Of a stretch of 5,531 nucleotides of DNA, positions 3,580 to 5,531 are shown piece after piece. The notes beneath the pieces are model-generated. The model searched no databases. It was not told the origin of the DNA and saw only the letters and a list, made by a program, of their open reading frames with translations. The position numbers and the translations under genes were made by a program. Every line of letters begins with the position of its first letter. Position 1 is the stretch's first letter. Source of the stretch: Thiotrichales bacterium (GTDB lineage: Bacteria > Pseudomonadota > Gammaproteobacteria > Thiomicrospirales > Thiomicrospiraceae); the NCBI GenBank assembly GCA_027036095.1, contig JALVTA010000166.1, positions 1 to 5,531 on the forward strand, read 5' to 3'.

Positions 3580-5531
3580 GTGACAGAAAAGACACTCAAA
3601 GAGCACCGTCTTGAGGACTATCGTCCGCCCGCTTTCCGCATTCCGGAAGTAGAGCTGACTTTCGAGCTGGCACCGACCGCAACCCGGGTACACAGCCGCC
3701 TGAAGGTGGAGTGTGCTGATGAAGGTGCCGACCGGCTGACGCTCAATGCCGAAAACATGATCATCCGGCAGGTGAAGCTGGACGGCACCATGCTGCCACC
3801 GACCCGCTGGACGCATGAGGATGACCTGCTCGTCATAGATGATGTGCCGGCCCGGTTCACGTTGGAGATCAGCAATGAGATTGACCCCCTGCACAACACC
3901 GCGCTGGAAGGGCTGTATCAGTCCGGTGGCAACTTCTGCACCCAGTGTGAGGCGGAGGGTTTTCGGCGCATCACCCCCTTTCTCGACCGGCCGGATGTGC
4001 TGAGCCGCTACCGGGTCACGCTGATCGCCGACCGGGACAGGTATCCGGTACTGCTGTCCAACGGCAATCTGGTGGAACAGGGAGAGCTGGATGGTGGGCG
4101 CCATTACGCCGTATGGGAGGACCCGTGGAATAAGCCCTGTTACCTGTTCGCACTCGTGGCGGGCGATCTGGCCCATATCGAGGACACCTTCGTCACCGCA
4201 GAAGGCCGCGAGGTGACGCTGCGCATCTGGGTGCAGCCCCACAATATTGACCGCTGCGAGTTCGCCATGGCCGCGCTCAAGCGTGCCATGCGCTGGGATG
4301 AGGAGCGCTTCGGACTGTGCTATGACCTGGATGTGTTCAACATCGTCGCCGTAGATGACTTCAACATGGGGGCGATGGAGAACAAGAGTCTCAACATCTT
4401 CAATTCCAAATACATCCTCGCCAGACCGGAAACGGCTACGGACACCGACTATGAGGGCATCGAGTCGGTGGTGGCGCATGAGTACTTCCACAACTGGACC
4501 GGCAACCGCGTCACCTGCCGTGACTGGTTCCAGCTCACCCTCAAGGAGGGGCTGACCGTCTTCCGGGATCAGGAGTTCACCGCCGACATGCTGCTGCCAT
4601 CGGTCAAGCGCATTCAGGATGTGGTGCATCTGCGCCGCTACCAGTTCCCGGAGGATGCCGGTCCCATGGCGCACCCCATTCAACCCCGTGCCTATGTGAA
4701 GATGGACAATTTCTACACCATGACGGTGTATGAAAAAGGGGCCGAGGTGGTGCGCATCTACCAGACCTGGCTGGGCCGTGAGGGCTTCCGCCGGGGCATG
4801 GATCTCTACTTCGAGCGCCATGACGGGCAGGCCGTCACGGTGGAGGATTTCCGCAACGCCATGGCGGACGCCAATGGCGTGGATCTGTCCCAGATGGCGG
4901 CCTGGTACCGGCAGCCGGGCACGCCCCATGTGGAAGTGGCTCGCCATCACGATGTGGCGCGGAACACGCTGACCTTCACCTTTACCCAGTCCCTGCCCAG
5001 AATGGGCGATGACTTTGAGCCGCTGCCCATTCCCATTCGGCTCGGCCTGCTGGATGCCGGCGGCAAAACCTTGCCGCTGGAGGTGGTGGAGGGGGCACAA
5101 CACTGTCTGCCCGGCCGCACTGAGGATGAGCTGGTCTTCCTGTTGCGTGCGCGCAGTCAGCGCCTGACCCTGGCAGGTGTGCCGGCCGGGGCCGTGCCAT
5201 CGCTGTTGCGGGACTTTTCCGCGCCGGTGGAGCTGAAGGTGGATCTTTCCCGTGATGAGCTGGCCCGCCTGGCTGCCGATGATGTGGATGACTTCGTCCG
5301 CTGGGAGGCACTCCAGACGCTTGCGCTGCACACGCTCATGGACAATGAGGCGTGTCTGGCCGCAGGCGACCCGGTCCGGTGGGATGAAGCCTTCATGGTC
5401 GCCTATGGCGCCCGTCTGGAGCGGGCACTGGAAGACCCGGCCTGGCATGCACTTGCCCTGACGCTGCCGGACGAAGTCTATCTGGGCGAGCAGTATGAGG
5501 TCATTCCCGTGGAGCGCCTGCATACGCTGCG
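3580..5531 (+). CDS. pepN: Aminopeptidase N (M1 family), cut at its 3' end by the window
   Basis: Zinc aminopeptidase that, by family knowledge, removes N-terminal residues from peptides in the cytoplasm. It belongs to the bacterial alanyl aminopeptidase type. The window holds 650 codons of about 870. The N-terminal beta domain includes YQSGGNFCTQCEAEGFR, typical of this subfamily. The catalytic domain has GAMEN (264-268, substrate amino-terminus binding), the zinc site H300-E301-x2-H304 with E323 as third ligand, and Y384 in VYEKGAEVV as transition-state stabiliser. All sit three residues beyond their E. coli positions (H297, E298, H301, E320, Y381). The C-terminal helical domain has begun when the window ends. 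The GTG start is supported by GGAG (3569-3572) at a 7-base spacing and by alignment with the family's N-terminus; a TTG at 3565 is less likely. No signal peptide is seen. Transcription must come from a promoter inside pal or by read-through. Confidence 0.97.
   Translation, partial: MTEKTLKEHRLEDYRPPAFRIPEVELTFELAPTATRVHSRLKVECADEGADRLTLNAENMIIRQVKLDGTMLPPTRWTHEDDLLVIDDVPARFTLEISNEIDPLHNTALEGLYQSGGNFCTQCEAEGFRRITPFLDRPDVLSRYRVTLIADRDRYPVLLSNGNLVEQGELDGGRHYAVWEDPWNKPCYLFALVAGDLAHIEDTFVTAEGREVTLRIWVQPHNIDRCEFAMAALKRAMRWDEERFGLCYDLDVFNIVAVDDFNMGAMENKSLNIFNSKYILARPETATDTDYEGIESVVAHEYFHNWTGNRVTCRDWFQLTLKEGLTVFRDQEFTADMLLPSVKRIQDVVHLRRYQFPEDAGPMAHPIQPRAYVKMDNFYTMTVYEKGAEVVRIYQTWLGREGFRRGMDLYFERHDGQAVTVEDFRNAMADANGVDLSQMAAWYRQPGTPHVEVARHHDVARNTLTFTFTQSLPRMGDDFEPLPIPIRLGLLDAGGKTLPLEVVEGAQHCLPGRTEDELVFLLRARSQRLTLAGVPAGAVPSLLRDFSAPVELKVDLSRDELARLAADDVDDFVRWEALQTLALHTLMDNEACLAAGDPVRWDEAFMVAYGARLERALEDPAWHALALTLPDEVYLGEQYEVIPVERLHTL

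Noticed and set aside
3520..5523. 667-codon open frame on the minus strand opposite pepN
   Set aside because: It is the antisense shadow of a G/C-rich gene. The plus strand encodes an aminopeptidase with every catalytic motif in place, and the antisense product matches no family I know.

Overview
The window looks like chromosomal DNA from a gammaproteobacterium, with coding regions of about 60% GC by eye. The evidence is an FNR/ANR-type oxygen sensor, a Pal lipoprotein and a PepN aminopeptidase, all closest in motif layout to gammaproteobacterial proteins. The genus cannot be fixed from the sequence alone. No transposon, phage gene, CRISPR array, tRNA or rRNA is visible.

Layout: positions 1-315 hold no convincing gene but carry two copies of a 22-bp G/C-rich repeat, 112 bp apart, downstream of the first gene. 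On the minus strand (1524 to 316) lies a 402-residue protein that joins a ketohexokinase-like PfkB sugar kinase to a C-terminal Rieske [2Fe-2S] domain. A 424-bp divergent intergenic region follows. It holds a very A/T-rich stretch (about 28% GC over 1651-1740) and a tight cluster of DnaA-box-like sequences, two of which form an inverted repeat. On the plus strand come fnr (1949-2725), a short unit with an FNR box, an extended -10, a hairpin and a terminator that reads as an FNR-activated small RNA (about 2797-2875), then pal (2957-3508) with its own sigma70-type promoter and terminator, and pepN from a GTG at 3580, cut by the window edge after 650 codons.

How the parts may work together: FNR is the anaerobic [4Fe-4S] switch, and its likely target site lies 23 bp past its own stop codon, where it should drive a roughly 80-nt structured RNA. 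This would be a protein-plus-sRNA regulatory pair for low oxygen, comparable in logic to FnrS of enterics or PhrS of Pseudomonas but without sequence likeness that I recognise. The kinase-Rieske fusion is a second unusual element: a redox cluster domain attached to a sugar kinase, divergent from the oxygen regulator. Pal and PepN appear to be housekeeping genes. Pal sits outside the usual tolQRAB-pal cluster, and the pal terminator ends only 17 bp before the pepN start.
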